A stretch of 64,000 bases of DNA, from contig OZ024936.1 in assembly GCA_964017235.1 (NCBI GenBank), forward strand, positions 52,255,028-52,319,027, given 5' to 3'. The stretch comes from Sabellastarte sp. h YS-2021. Its lineage: Eukaryota; Annelida; Polychaeta; Sabellida; Sabellidae. Positions 32,498 to 45,269 of the stretch are shown here, in pieces (the stretch's first letter is position 1; every line of letters begins with the position of its first letter). The notes below the pieces were generated by a model, which saw only the letters and a list, made by a program, of their open reading frames with translations, searched no databases and was not told where the DNA came from. A program made the translations under genes and the position numbers.

Positions 32498-34372
32498 CCA
32501 ATCTCAAAAGTGTTTGTAACTGGCTTTTTATTGACCCTTTGAAATGTGGAACCAGCCTGTAGTGAATTTGTAAAACGACGTAAAACGAGGATAGGCAACA
32601 ATCTTTAAAGTGTTTTTAACTGGCTTATTTTTGGTCCTATAGGGCTTGGTATATGAAAACAACCTTAAGTTGCTGGGATCTTTTGGTGTGGTTAGATCTG
32701 ACATTGGACCTCTCCCTTGAGGTCAAACGAAAATGTCAGTAGTTAAGAGTCTTATTATTGGTCCTAGAGTTTTGGGATGTACAACCAGCCTATAAGAAAT
32801 CATGGGCTGGAAATCAATTTGATTGGGTCAAATTTGATCTTAGACATTGTACTTTTTACCTTCAGCAACATCTTTCGTCCTGTTTTTCATTGGGTTGATT
32901 TGTTTTTGCTTGTAAAACTACAATTTCTTACTTTTGAATACTGGTTTCAACACCACATACCGTTGTAACTTTTAGTTTTCACAATTTTTGTGTACAGACT
33001 TTAGTCTTTTCTGTGTATTTAAACTGACAATTACTGACAATCAGCTGACTATGTCAGTGTAGCATGATGTTTTTGGTTTAAAATTTCCCCCATTTATAAT
33101 CTCTGACTAAGGTTAGTGACACATTACAATATTTCTGAATTTTATAGGAAGTTGGTACTTGGCAGGGATATTGGTCAGGGGTTGAGCTTTGGCCTTGCCA
33201 TGATAATTCTTACCTTTGATATCTTGCATGAGCTTTATCTTTGAAACCATAAGGTTTAGGAAGTTGTTACTTTGTACGTAAATCAGTATGAGGCTGTAGG
33301 TGCAATGTCGACCCTTGTGTGACCTTTGACCTTAAATCTGAAATCTCTCCCAGTTGCTTTCTAATTATACCTGCGGGCTGCTGGTTCTGGCTATTTTCCT
33401 TAAATACTTTGATAAACCTATAGCTGGTAAAGTTGACAGGTTAGAGATAATGATAGAGGTCGAGATACATGCCCCTTCCTCCACAAAGCTCAGATTAGTT
33501 ATCTCTCTCTTCCTGAAATGTCTTATTCCTTCTTTAATCTCCCTTTTCTATTGGCAACAGACAGAAATTTTAAAACAGTGACAAAATTTCTGCCTACCAT
33601 AGGTGGAATAAAGGTTACTCCCTGTCACTGGCCATAAATACAAGTTGTATCATTTCTGTAGCTATTCCCCGTCCTTTCCTCCTTCATTCTGTATCATTCT
33701 GTCTCTTCCCGTGGTTCTAGTCAAGTCATATGTTGACTGGGCCTTTTTGTCCCCATGCTTCTGTACCTCTTGTGTGGCAAAACTTTTGGTAACTGTTCAA
33801 AAAGGTTTTCCAGGAGGTACAATTTTGTGTCTCTATCTTTCTGTTGTTTATAACTGCCGGAAATACAGGGTGATGTGTGAGCAGGACACAGGCCAGACTG
33901 GACTCTGTACAGTTATGGTACCATAGAATGTGATTCTAGATATAAATCACTTAAACCTACCACTATTATTCTTAGAAATGTTACATTTTCCAGTGAGAAA
34001 ACTTTCTTCTATTTCCCATACCTTTTGGCAAATTCACTGCACATGTTTTTATACTTGTGTGATAACATTAACCGTCTAATGTTCCCCTGGTACACAATTC
34101 ACACAAATTTAGATGGTACTGTCTTTCATTGAAATGTCCACTGGCAAATTTTACACGCTGTGGTAAATTTTGTTGCTGGCGCAAACTGCACAAATATTGT
34201 GGTTATGTGCTCTCAAGGTTTTAAGATATTAAGATATTAAATATTAATCTGTGGATAATAGATAATTTAATTTTAATACATTGTAGCCTGAATGTGAATA
34301 AATATTCAATGGTTTTAATTTAAATTTGAAAAAAAAAAACAAAAAAAAAACAGAATGTTAAATAAGCACAGC
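32498..34372. other. No gene recognised
   Basis: This is intergenic AT-rich sequence downstream of the first DEG/ENaC gene. There is an A-run at about 34329-34350. No repeat family or splice-bounded exon stands out. Confidence 0.5.
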
Positions 34373-34378
34373 AACATT

Positions 34379-34384
34379 TTTATT
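34379..34384 (-). terminator. Candidate polyadenylation signal of the first DEG/ENaC gene
   Basis: TTTATT on the plus strand is AATAAA on the gene strand, about 72 bp after the stop codon. The position is plausible, but no transcript evidence is available. Confidence 0.45.
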
Positions 34385-34455
34385 ATTTGTAATATAAGTT
34401 CAAAGGTGATAAAGTAATCAGTATTGATAAATTATCAAGCATGGTCTTGTAAATT

Positions 34456-35892
34456 CTAGCATTTAACCTTTGCTTTTAACGGTATCACTCTGGTTTCAGT
34501 TTTCCGTTTTTCTTTACAACACCGTATACATATCATCACGACACAGTCTATGATTTCCAGTACTGTTACAGTGCTCATCCCAAGGCAAAGCCCCAGCAGA
34601 CCCCCAATATTGGATAGTAACTGTATGACATCCATCACTTCAACCTGATAAACCTTCTTAATTGTCAGTGACTCAAAATAGATATATAACTTGGCATACC
34701 GTTCCCTGATCTTTGAGGTATTGGTTATCTTCCAACCTTTCTCTTTGCCATAAGTCTCTCCCATATAGTTTGGAAAGTCTGTAGTTGATATTTGGTAATC
34801 AAACTTATATGACTGGCATGTTGGTAAGCAGAAATTGCAATGCTTCAAACCATCCGCAAAAAAATACTGCAGATTCTGAGATGAACAGGTGTAAAAATCA
34901 AAGACTGAGCAGCTATCTTCATCCATACTGAGGAGACTGCAGTCACAACTATATACCATTTCCATCATGCATTTAGCTAAACAACCTTCTTCTGAATATC
35001 TGACTCCATGGCCCAAATATTTATCAATTAAGGTTGGATCTTCTTTATTATTTATGCAGTCAATTTTTGAATATGGCTTTGGCAAGATGTTCTTTTCAAC
35101 CAGATTCATTGCAACAAAAACCTCTCGTCCGGCTTCCACCACAAACTTATGGTACTTCATCCTTGGATACACAAATGGATCATGAATCATCACATGTAGT
35201 CCTGTGCCCAGAAATACAGGAATGATGTATTCATCTGGGTTTATGTCTACAGTGAGTGAAATACCATGCCTGTCTCCAGCTAGACTTGTAGATAACATAC
35301 CATACTCTTTGGCATACTGGTCAGAATTGAAGGTGAAACAAATGCCATAGTCAGTGAAAAAAGACGTCACATATTTACTGCAGTCGTAATCATCTATTCC
35401 AATGATACATGACACAAACACATCTGATGAGTTGAAGCTTGCAATGTTTATAAGCTCGCCGAATTTGACATTGCGCATCAAATCTAGATCTGCTTTTTTC
35501 GTATCATGAGGAATGCCTAAACCAAGAAAAGCACTTGCCATTTGAATGGCGACATCTGGCAACACCTGAGGCCACTTTGCTACAATAACTGATTTTTTGA
35601 TAGAGTTTACATTGCAAATGGTCACAGCTGGAAGAATAAGACTATCATTTCTTTCCAATTTGGTGCTAGTGACACTATCGTATTGGTAGTATTTTGAAAC
35701 AGATTGTGTCAAACCTACAATGATCAAAGATATCATAACTAACATAGTAATACTCCACAATATTTTGCGAATGATGTGGTCAGTTTCAGTCACAAATCTC
35801 AAGCCATGCATTGTTGTTGAAGAAGTGAATGCTTTTACTTCTTTTTTAAATACATTTTCCTTCTCAGCAGCCATTTTAACACTTTGTGACAT
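34456..35892 (-). CDS. DEG/ENaC-type (ASIC-like) sodium channel subunit, single exon
   Basis: The protein is 478 aa with the two-transmembrane layout of the family. The short cytoplasmic N-terminus carries the His-Gly gating motif (TTMHGLRF, about residues 27-34). TM1 is at about 45-67 (ILWSITMLVMISLIIVGL). A large ectodomain has the Cys-rich block GCLAKCMMEMVYSCDC...CNFCLPTCQSY at about 303-366. TM2 is at about 420-455, with LLSNIGGLLGLCLGMS and VLEIIDC. Family members form trimeric amiloride-sensitive Na+ channels. The selectivity-filter GxS reads GMS here, whereas GAS is usual and is what the paralogue at 49663 has. Two ATGs are possible: codon 1 and Met7, and Met7 has the stronger AAAATGGC context. 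No intron is needed, which is unusual for this family. Confidence 0.88.
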   Translation of the reverse strand: MSQSVKMAAEKENVFKKEVKAFTSSTTMHGLRFVTETDHIIRKILWSITMLVMISLIIVGLTQSVSKYYQYDSVTSTKLERNDSLILPAVTICNVNSIKKSVIVAKWPQVLPDVAIQMASAFLGLGIPHDTKKADLDLMRNVKFGELINIASFNSSDVFVSCIIGIDDYDCSKYVTSFFTDYGICFTFNSDQYAKEYGMLSTSLAGDRHGISLTVDINPDEYIIPVFLGTGLHVMIHDPFVYPRMKYHKFVVEAGREVFVAMNLVEKNILPKPYSKIDCINNKEDPTLIDKYLGHGVRYSEEGCLAKCMMEMVYSCDCSLLSMDEDSCSVFDFYTCSSQNLQYFFADGLKHCNFCLPTCQSYKFDYQISTTDFPNYMGETYGKEKGWKITNTSKIRERYAKLYIYFESLTIKKVYQVEVMDVIQLLSNIGGLLGLCLGMSTVTVLEIIDCVVMICIRCCKEKRKTETRVIPLKAKVKC

Positions 35893-36170
35893 CTAGATTG
35901 TTGGAGTGATACTAAACTGGTTCACAAAATATTTTGAGTTCAACACATGATATAAAAAGGTAAATCAATCAACTAATGGCATCCTGGTGTATTTGTGACA
36001 ATGATTTTCAGTCAAGCATTAAATCTTTTATTGCATAATAAATTGAATTTATGCAGTGAGAAAATTTAGTCTTTGTCCCATTTATAGCAAGTAGACATGG
36101 TTATTGTTTAAAAATAACATCCAGTGAAAAAACATCTGCCTGGAATAGAATTTTGAAAAGTAAATTTCAG
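35893..36170 (-). promoter_or_regulatory. Upstream flank conserved between the two DEG/ENaC genes
   Basis: GATATAAAAAGGTAAATCAA, ATGCAGTGAG and AAATAACATC(C/T)(A/G)GTGAAAA occur in the same order here and at 51112-51365. Shared upstream DNA shows the pair arose by DNA duplication, and these stretches may be 5' UTR or promoter. Confidence 0.5.
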
Positions 36171-36419
36171 TTAAGCTTTTCATCTGTTTACAATTTTTGG
36201 AATGCATTTACTTATATTAGTTTTGGATATATTGAACAGATATTGGACAGAGAGATGGAGTGAGTGTTGTATTGTAGAAATAAACTTTGAGTGTGAGTAC
36301 ATTATTTTTTATTTAGACTGGTTTCATTTTTATAAATATTATTTCTTGCATACCTTTTTATGCCATGCTATAAACTGACTGTATCGTTGGCTCTTGTATT
36401 ATCGACGACCATTAATTTA

Positions 36420-38165
36420 TTGCTTCAGACAATGTTGACTGAAGACGAGGTCAGAAAGTGCATCAATGAGTCTCCTACTAAATCTTGCCTACTGGATCCC
36501 ATACCAACATTCCTCCTCAGGGACTGTCTTGATATACTCCTTCCATCTATCACCAAGTTGGTTAATTACTCTCTTAGTGATGGCTCTTTTCCAAGTGCTT
36601 TCAAAAGGGCTGTTGTCACCCCCCTCATTAAAAAGGCATCTCTGCTCAAAAATGACCTCAAGAATTACCGCCCAGTGTCTGGTCTTTGTTTCCTCTCAAA
36701 GTTGGTTGAGCGAGTTGTTGCTAAGCAACTTACGTCACACATCAATATTAACAAACTGGATAATCCACATCAGTCAGCCTATAAGCCAGGACATTCTACT
36801 GAAACAGCTCTATTGTCTATAAAGAACGAGGTACATCTCTCTCTGGCACGCGGTGAACCTACAGCTCTAGTCCTTCTGGATTTATCAGCCGCGTTCGATA
36901 CTATAGATCATAGCATTCTTCTTAGTTGCCTTAAATCCTGGTTCGGTCTTGGTGGAACTGTACTTAAGTGGTTTGCTTCCTACTTGGGTGATCGTTGCCA
37001 GGTCGTTAAGATAGGCTCTACTCTATCTGAATTAAGCAAGCTCATCTACGGCGTTCCCCAAGGTTCAGTTCTCGGTCCATTGCTGTTTTCACTTTATACT
37101 ACACCACTCAGTAAAATCATCTGCCTTCATCCGCATATCAAATTCCACTTCTACGCGGATGACACACAGCTTTACATCCATCTCTCTCATAAAAATGCCT
37201 CGGCAGCTCTCACCAGGCTTAATGCCTGCCTTCTTGATGTGCAACGATGGATGTCTCTCAGTAAACTGAAGCTTAACCCAGAGAAAACGGAGTTCATTGT
37301 CTTTGGTTCTAAGTCTCAGCGTCAGAAGCTTTCCTCCTACTTTCCTGTTAGTATCTTTGGCAGTCTTATTCATCCGGTTGATTCTGTTAGAAATCTAGGT
37401 GTGTGGTTCGATGCAGAATTTTCATTCTCTGAACATGTCAAGAGGACTTGCAAAGCGTGTTTTCTCCAGATGCGTGACCTTCGTAGAATAAGACAGTATC
37501 TCACTACGGAAGTGGCAGTCCTAGCTGCAAATGCCTTGATTAGTAGTCGTTTGGACTACTGTAACTCTTTTTAGGAGTTTGTCATGTTTCAATCTTCACA
37601 AATTGCAAAGTATTCAGAATACCCTTGCTCGTATTGTTACAAACCAGAGAAGGTATGCTCATATTACACCCATTCTGAAACAACTCCACTGGTTGCCCGT
37701 GAAGTATAGATGTATGTTTAAAACTGCAACTCTAGTATATAAATTTCTACATAGTGGCTCCCCTTCCTACTTTCAACCTTACTTGTCTCCCAGTAGTAGT
37801 TCCTATAGTACCAGGCGTAGTCACCCAGATTGTCAATATCTTACTGTTCCTCCTTTCCGCCAATCAGTCTTTAAGTCTGTCAAACATTTTGATCACAGCT
37901 TTGCCTTTGATGCTCCTAGAATCTGGAATAAACTCCCTCATGATGTGCGCAGTGCAGCATCAGTTGCCTCCTTCAGAAAGAAGCTTAAGACTTATTTGTA
38001 TGCAAAAGCCTATCCACCATAGCCTCCCTTGTCACCCTGTGTCTCCTTGGTACGACCTTGCTATATCCCCGGATTAATGTTAATTGCTTTTGCTTTATGT
38101 TCTGTTGCGCCTTAGAGTCCATCTGAGATGGAGATTAAGCGCTATAAAAGTCCACATTAGATTAG
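36420..38165 (+). mobile_element. CR1/L2-like LINE, 5'-truncated, frameshifted
   Basis: RT reading runs 36420-37574: [64 protein letters not shown] (YADD active site) and LDYCN. A 2-bp loss relative to the copy at 55.2 kb then shifts frame, and the C-terminal part continues at 37579-38022 (LHWLPVKYR, SYSTRRS, WNKLPHDVR, LKTYLYAKAYPP). The endonuclease is missing. The 3' tail has TTGCGCCTTAGAGTC, GATTAAGCGCTATAAAAGTC and ends in (ATTAG)n. Clade is CR1/L2-like by motif style only. Confidence 0.85.
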
Positions 38166-39511
38166 ATTAGAATGTCAAGACATGTGTACTGCAAGGTTTT
38201 TGGTTGTCTGTGCACTTTCAGTCTCTTCAGTCTTATAATGTGTAATATATCCTTATCGTGCAAGATTGAATGAACTATTGGTCCACCCTAATAAGTACAG
38301 TATTATGACATGCACGGAATTGCGACAACCCAAGTACTTACTACTTACGTAACCCACTGCTGCTTAACTTGAGTGATGAGATAGGTAGAGAAGATATGAC
38401 GTGTTTTGAATTGTGATAAGACTGCTTTGAAGAAGTTAGCATTGACAAAATATTGAAAAATATCCAAAGTGAATGTAAAACAGCCAGTGTGAAAGTGTGC
38501 AAAGAGAAACTGAAATATTCCTTAGCCATGTTGATCTGCAAGAGAAAATGCTTATGCAGGAATAAAATGGCGTTAAAAGGGTGGACAACCCTTATATAAC
38601 CCTTATGGACCTGAAACAGCAACTTTTTAAATTTTATTACTAAAATTGTTTCACGCGAGGCCATGGTGCTGTCTTTAATTTAAAGGCAGTAAATATTTTG
38701 TAATTTATTATGTTTTCTGTGATGAAGTTATTTTTCTGTAAATTTAATCAAAGATGATTTCTTTCCGAAACCAGTGTGGTAACAGCAAACTAAGAAAAAA
38801 AATACATGTACACTGTATTTGACATTTCATCAATCTAGGATGCCAGGATTCATCTTTTGTGGGGACACAGTGGAGGTTTCATGGATGCTTTTTCATAAAA
38901 AGTCATACTCCTTATGAAACAATAAAATCTTAACATCATTATTATGAAAAATTGGGTCAATGTCTAGACACATTAGAGTTATGGATATAGGTAATGCTAT
39001 TGGACATGTTTGAGCCCAACTTAAACATCAGCTCATCGTAGGATACTAAGCTGGGTAGTCTATCTTTCGTTGGGCTGGAACATTTCAGCCCAACTGGAGA
39101 TAATAAAATTCAAGATTGTTATGCTGAATCTTGCTTTTCAAGCAAGTGCAAATAAATGGAAATTATAGGACTTTTTCATGAACAAGATGACATTAACATT
39201 GATAACTGACCCTTGCCATTTTACTTTGTCGGTACATTTTGTTTTATTTTTTTATAAATGTTTCATTTTTCTAACCTAAAAAACAGTGTTTAATTGCAGA
39301 AACTTAAATAAATTATGTTTTCTAAGCCTTGAGAAGCATAAAAATATTCCTCTGATTAATTCCTCTTTTATTGGAATGATTTCTGGCTTTGTGTCCATTG
39401 TTTCAATATTCAATATTATTTGATGATGATTTGTTTTACTTGGGGGAGTGATATGCACAACAGAGAATGCCCCTTATTATCAAGTGACAAAATCAGCATC
39501 AAAGTAATCTC
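38166..39511. other. No gene recognised
   Basis: This is AT-rich intergenic sequence after the LINE. Short ORFs lack coding character. Confidence 0.5.
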
Positions 39512-39700
39512 TCATGGGGAGAATTTCCACTGGAGCCCACCCTATAATCAACTCTATATATGACTCTAGGGTCAGTTTCAAAAGTCAGGGTTCAGGGATG
39601 CAAATCCAGATAAAAGCCCACAAAATATTGGGTTGGTTTCATCTTCCCGACAGGATGTAGTACATCCTGTTTTTTTCTGGATCAAGATCCCAACCTTACT
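39512..39700. mobile_element. Left-end fragment of the GGTGTTCCACTGG TIR family
   Basis: GGAGAATTTCCACTGGAGCCCACC followed by CTCTAGGGTCAG matches the terminus and subterminal phrase at 52008-52060. An inverted repeat CAGGATGTA-G-TACATCCTG lies at about 39652-39670. No right end is seen. Confidence 0.4.
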
Positions 39701-39717
39701 TGGATTCGGGATGCTTT

Positions 39718-42700
39718 CCCAGCGGGCAAACTTACATCATTTAGACATCAAAATGAGAACAGACCCTATGTCAATGAACTGTCTTTTTTTGATTTGGTTT
39801 GAAAGTTCTAATGCAGTGTTCATTCTAGAGTTGGAGCTACTTGAGTCAAATGACTCCTTTACTAAATTTTGGTGGGACATTTACTAAATGCGATGAGTCA
39901 AGTGACAAAAATTAACCTTACAGTCGAGCAAATTGACTTAAAATAGGAGAGAGGAGAAAATTTGCAAATTTAATAAGTAAATTAAATTTTTATAAGTTAA
40001 TACCCTATCCAATGGACCATTGCTTATCCAGTTGGCGCGACCGGTCCGCCAAACGTCAGAAAAAGACGTCCTGTGTATAACACTAGCAGAGTCGGTCAGG
40101 AGAGCGCATTCGCCAGGTGGTGCATCGTACTTCCTTGCTGTCTAGACAACGCAACAAAAAAGTACTATTAGTCTATCTTCAAAGTGAATTTTCAATACTA
40201 AATCAAATTCAAGTCTACTCACTGTAAAAATAACTTTGTTTCAATTCAAGACATATTTGTAGTTAGCATGATATACGAGATTTCCTATGATGTACATGAT
40301 TTGCAATTATTAAGTAATTTTTACTGATTTTTAAAAAAAAATTTTTTTGTTTGTTTCAATAAATATGGTCCAACCCTGCACTATCTAAAACTAGAAAAAA
40401 AATTAACTCACCTTCACTCAGGAAGTTGTTTTTATTTCATACAAAAAAACTCTGGACATTTATTTATGTAAATGAATATAAATTCGCCATTTTTTGGAAA
40501 AAAAAAAACAAAAAAAAAACTGGTTTTAAAGCAATAACATACCATGTAAAGTTTAAGTTAAATTATTATTTAACTTTTTTCCAGCCGAAAATTTGTTATT
40601 AACATAGATGCAACTTTTCAAAAGTTTGTCCCACAGTTGTTTAAAATCTTTGTTGTTACTTGTTAACAATTGTCTTTGAAGTCACTTGTAACAGTGCATT
40701 ATGCAAGAATATACTCTAAAAAGTGAAAATATTAAAAACTGGATAATGAAATCTTCTTGTGCAATAGATAATTATTTCTATATATATTTAACAAAGCTAT
40801 GAACAAAGTGGAAATTTACAACCACTGGTGAGTTTACATCACTTACTATAAACATGTTTTCTATTGATAAATACTGAATTTTTATTAAACCAAGTATGAT
40901 TGGACAGTGCCGTTTCCGCTCGACCAATCAAATTAAGGCATTTAGAAGCAAGGAAACATGGAGGAATTGGGTTAAAAAGACAATATATGTGTCCTTTTAT
41001 TTGATTTTTAAACAAAATTCGTCTACTTTTCCCAATTTTACAGCGAAAACACGGGCGATAATGTAAGATTTTTGCCCCAGTATGGCGACAAAAGATGCAA
41101 AAACGTGTAGTAAAATGAACACTGTAATGACATCATTTTCACGACATCAAAATGACATCATTATCATGACATCAGAAAGCCATTATTTTCAAGATATCAA
41201 AATGACATGCTTTTGGGGAACTCTAAATGACATCATATATTATATCAAAATTAAATTTTTATGAGAACCAAACCGAAAGTAATTTAAAGTTTCAAATCCA
41301 CACAAAATTATATACATCCTTTTGAGAACAGTTTCATTACAATAGCAAAACTTCCCCAGTGACATATACAGAAAAAATATATCAGAATGAAGAAAACACT
41401 ATTATATTGTTAATCTTCTTGATTGATATATTTTAATATTGCTGATGAGGGATGTTTTTTACTTTTATTATCCACCATTCTGTATGATTTATGGGTTCAA
41501 TAGTATGAATATTTGATGAGACAATGTGAAAAAGGATGTCAGAAAGCATCATGGGCACCAGTGAATATAACAACTGCAATCTTTAACCTGCAATATCTCA
41601 GTCATTTCTGCATGAATTTTATGTGAGATGACATGAGTAGAAGCACTGTAAGAAGACCTTTCTAATGATATATAATACATATTTGTAGGTAACACAGTTT
41701 CTGAGATATTGCTGAAAAACCAGAAGTGATTGAGGCGCCATTGTATACAAATGAAATAAATCCGCTCTGTATAACCCCTCTATACTGGTCAAATACAATG
41801 TGCGGTGGACAATAAATTAAATTTAAATTAATTAAATTTTGTTCAAATAACATAAAACTAAATTATTAAATAAGGAATTGTGCATAATCAAGAATTGGCA
41901 TCAGTTTCCCAGTGGTACCTACAGAGAGTGATAAACAGGAATGTGAATAAAAATTTATTGGTACTTTTAGCACACTTCATGCACAGCAATTACACAACAA
42001 AACATCAGTGCCACTACATCTCAATTTCACTTTATCATACATGTAAGAAAAGTTAACAAACAATCACAGGTAGAACGACCTAATACTTGAATGACTGTAA
42101 ACAAGAAAACGACCCAACCTGTCCATTAACACCTGTAATTGCCACCAACAACTAAAAATTTGAATTACCTGGAAACTGGAGTATACATCCGATGGTCAAA
42201 TTGATGGTTACTTGCTTTTAAAAGTGAAATAAATAAATAAAAGTGAAGTTTGTATTTTGTAATACTAATCTCATAAGCTTCATTATGTATACAAGTCTAT
42301 GTTTGATCATTTTAGGGTCCCTTAATTGGTAATTTTCTACCCTAAGGCCTTCTTCCGTTTCAGTGTTTGCATATGACAAAGTTACATCAAGGGCCACCAG
42401 CAAACTGCCATATGGTAATGCTGGTATTAGTTACAGTTGTTCAAAAAGTCAGTAGTGTCCTCGATCTAAGGGGGTGCTCCTGCCATATACTTTTTTATAT
42501 TTACTTATTCAAAAAGTGGGGTGGTTTAGTACTGCAAATTTGTCTGCCGCTGATGTCCTTTTTGTAAAATTTTGGTAATAGGTAATATCTGCTCTCAGTG
42601 AAATCTTGATTATGGAAGTGATCAAAATTCTTTTCAGTGATTAGTGATTAATCAATTGGGATTGACTGACAATTGGGATTGATGTTACACATAAATATAT

Positions 42701-43120
42701 AACTCAAACAGACTGTATGTTAAATATGAGAAATAAGTGCTTATAATGACATCAAAATGATGTGTCAATAAATGTTAAAGTAAAAAAAAAACATCTATGA
42801 ACTTCACGATGTAACTGTGACATTATTGAGCCAAAGAGAAAAATATTGGGGGATTTTGAAGATGTCAAAAAGAAGTCACAAAAATTACCAACTTATGGGG
42901 TACATTAATCTATCCTCTGATGGCACAATGACATCAATATGATGTGGCGAGAAAAACATCAGATTTTGGGCAATTAAATGATGTCAAACTGACATCACAT
43001 GTAATGACCAACAGGTCTGTTTCCATCAAATAATGTCTAGATATCATTATGCTATCAAAATGACCTCAGGTCCCAGTTTAGACCAATCATTGATATCGAA
43101 ATGACATCTTGTGCCTGGTG
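39718..43120. mobile_element. Candidate DNA transposon with GACATCA subterminal arrays
   Basis: The left edge is CCCAGCGGGCAAACTTACATCATTTAGACATCAAAA. The right edge, reverse-complemented, is CACCAGGCACAAG followed by ATGTCATTTCGATATCAA. GACATCA/TGATGTC arrays lie at about 41120-41240 and 42740-43110. The same motif and similar ends occur at 6683-8028. The 39.8-41.1 kb and 41.25-42.7 kb interiors lack the motif and any clear gene. These could be two partial elements rather than one. Confidence 0.4.
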
Positions 43121-43659
43121 AGTTTCTCCATGACTAGATTGGAAACTACCAGGACAAGCTGTAAACCCATAACAGACAAGTTGTATCAGCTCCCAAATAG
43201 GTTGTATTGACAAACCAACAGGACTGGAGTATTTTCCCAACTCCCCCGACTGGACTGGTTAATTCCTGGAGTCAAGATCAAGGGTTGGGATTGAACCAAC
43301 ACTATATAAACCCCCTCTGGCTGTCATAACTCATCATTTGTCACTGCAACGATGCCAGCTCTACATCAGAGAGACTTTCTACATAAGCTTAGGATACTAC
43401 TTTTTTTTTATTGAGTTTGATTTCCATCATAATTTGCAGACAGAAAAGGAATATCTAAATCCAGGACCAGCACCTTCTCTACAGCCAGCACCACAGCTAC
43501 ATCCCTAGTCAGTCCCCAGGAGAAGAAGAAAGCCACCAAACCCTCGGCCCATGCCCTGAATACTTCAAAGGCAAGAAAAAAGATGCTACAGCAACCTCCT
43601 GGCTGACTTAATACACACTTATATCCCAGGACACCAGAGTGCCACTTACCTTTTTTACT

Positions 43660-44170
43660 TCAATGAAAAACGCATACACCACTGCATCAAGAAGTCAGTC
43701 ACCAATTTCAGGAAGTCCATAGAAGTTGAATTGAAATAATGCTGAGACACCTGGCAACAGGAGAGACCCGCACCTCATTGCAGTATCACTGGCTAGTTGG
43801 CCTAATCACAATCTAAGTTATAGAATGATCTTCCACATGATATCTGCAATGCTCCAAATCTCTCCTGTTTCAAAAGTTGACTAAAAACATTAAAAACCTA
43901 CCTATTTCAGAAATCATTTCCAGCTTAGCTTCTAACTACCGAACACTGGATCGCCTCCCTGGGTACGGCTTGGAACATGTCAATGTCTTGATGATTTATG
44001 CCTTACAAACTGGATGGTGTGCCATAGAATCTGTAGATATGGAGATTAAGCACTTGTACAACTAATTGATTGATTGATTGATCTGCAAGTTCATCCCCCA
44101 GGTCTGCCGAGCCGTCCTTGCTGAATTCCAGGCCAAATATTTGCACTGGCATACTGACCCTGAAGACTGA
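43660..44170 (+). pseudogene. PIF/Harbinger transposase fragment, interrupted
   Basis: The degenerate reading SVTNFRKSIEVELK, then (after a frameshift) LRHLATGETRTSLQYHWLVG, stops at about 43803. It resumes at about 44085 with FIPQVCRAVLAEFQAKYLH and TDPED. This order matches HARBI1-like DDE nucleases just ahead of their catalytic GAIDG region, which is not present. The gap is filled by a LINE 3' end. The pseudogene is non-functional. Confidence 0.6.
43805..44084 (+). mobile_element. CR1/L2-like LINE 3' end inside the Harbinger fragment
   Basis: Residual coding reads W.DLPHDI.NAP.LS, then LKTLKTYLFQKSF. The 3' UTR phrase AGAATCTGTAGATATGGAGATTAAGC and a (TTGA)n tail follow. It is similar to, but distinct from, the LINE copies at 36 and 55 kb. 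Confidence 0.65.
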
Positions 44171-45020
44171 AAAAACTTTTTTGATTCTGAAGACCTGTTA
44201 TTGATTATTTGGATGTCAGAAAAAAATAGAATTTCCCCATGTTTCCACTTCACTCTACCCGGTGGGGCTTTTTCTCCTTTTTGAGATTATAAAATGTGGT
44301 TCCATATGCAGTCAAAGTATGACCCTACAAGACCTTTAGCTAGGGCTGACATTGTATTTTCGCAATCTGGTGATAACATTAAGTAAAATGGTTCAAGACA
44401 AATCAGAAATAAGACCTCTGCTGTAAAAATTCTGTAATTTTTCCTGCCCCCCCCCCCCTGTCTGGTCACTGCTGTTAAAGGAATGTTACACATAGTTCCA
44501 GGGTTTTCTAATGACCATTTAGTTGTTGTTGTGCAAGAGGGCTCCTTAAGCTCCTTTACAGGCAGTATTATTATGAAACATCTCCAAGGAATAATATGGG
44601 TACAATGTTCATACATTCAGGAGATCAGGAGTCTCTTTGTGCTTTTATAGCTACAACTTTTGGCTCCTCCAGGATCATATACTTATAATTTTGCTGTACT
44701 GTGTCTTTTTCATCATTGTAACTATCTGTACCTATTCATTATGATTGTCTTGTTAGATACTGTTATGGCAATATTATTTAGCATAGTATTTATTACTAAT
44801 TATGGGCATGATATTAATAATATCCTAAACTTAAGATAAAGTGCGATTATTCTGATCTTAAATTTTATATAACCTTACAGAAACAATTTAGTGTATAGTT
44901 TGTAGTGTGTTAAATAATGGGAATAAATGTATAAAATCCGATTGCGTTTCAGTGAAACCATGTCATTGCCAGAACTATTCTGTTACACCCTGTTTTGACC
45001 TTAGAACTGTGACCTGCAGT
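44171..45020. other. No gene recognised; C12 run
   Basis: A homopolymer of C occurs at 44447-44458. The rest is AT-rich with no supported feature. Confidence 0.5.
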
Positions 45021-45035
45021 ATAGGGCTTTCTTGA

Positions 45036-45254
45036 TTTTTTTATTTGAGGTTTTATGTCGCTTTCAACACTGTACAGGTCATATCACAATGGGTAGTTGG
45101 AAGGGCAGAGAAAACCAGTACATACAGTTGGTCAAGGTTCTGTACTGTAAACTGCTGACCAACAGCAAGCAACTACCAGCTTTCCCACTTGAGGTAGGGC
45201 CATGAACAGAACCCTGGCCTCAGAGATGGCCTCAGACTCTGCCACCCTGGCCCC
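45036..45254 (-). mobile_element. tRNA-derived SINE with 15-bp TSD
   Basis: The reverse strand reads GGGGCCAGGGTGGCAGAGTC, then the common body, and ends CATAAAACCTCAAATAAAAAA. A perfect 15-bp direct repeat ATAGGGCTTTCTTGA lies at 45021-45035 and 45255-45269. This is one of the cleanest SINE insertions in the window. Confidence 0.92.
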
Positions 45255-45269
45255 ATAGGGCTTTCTTGA

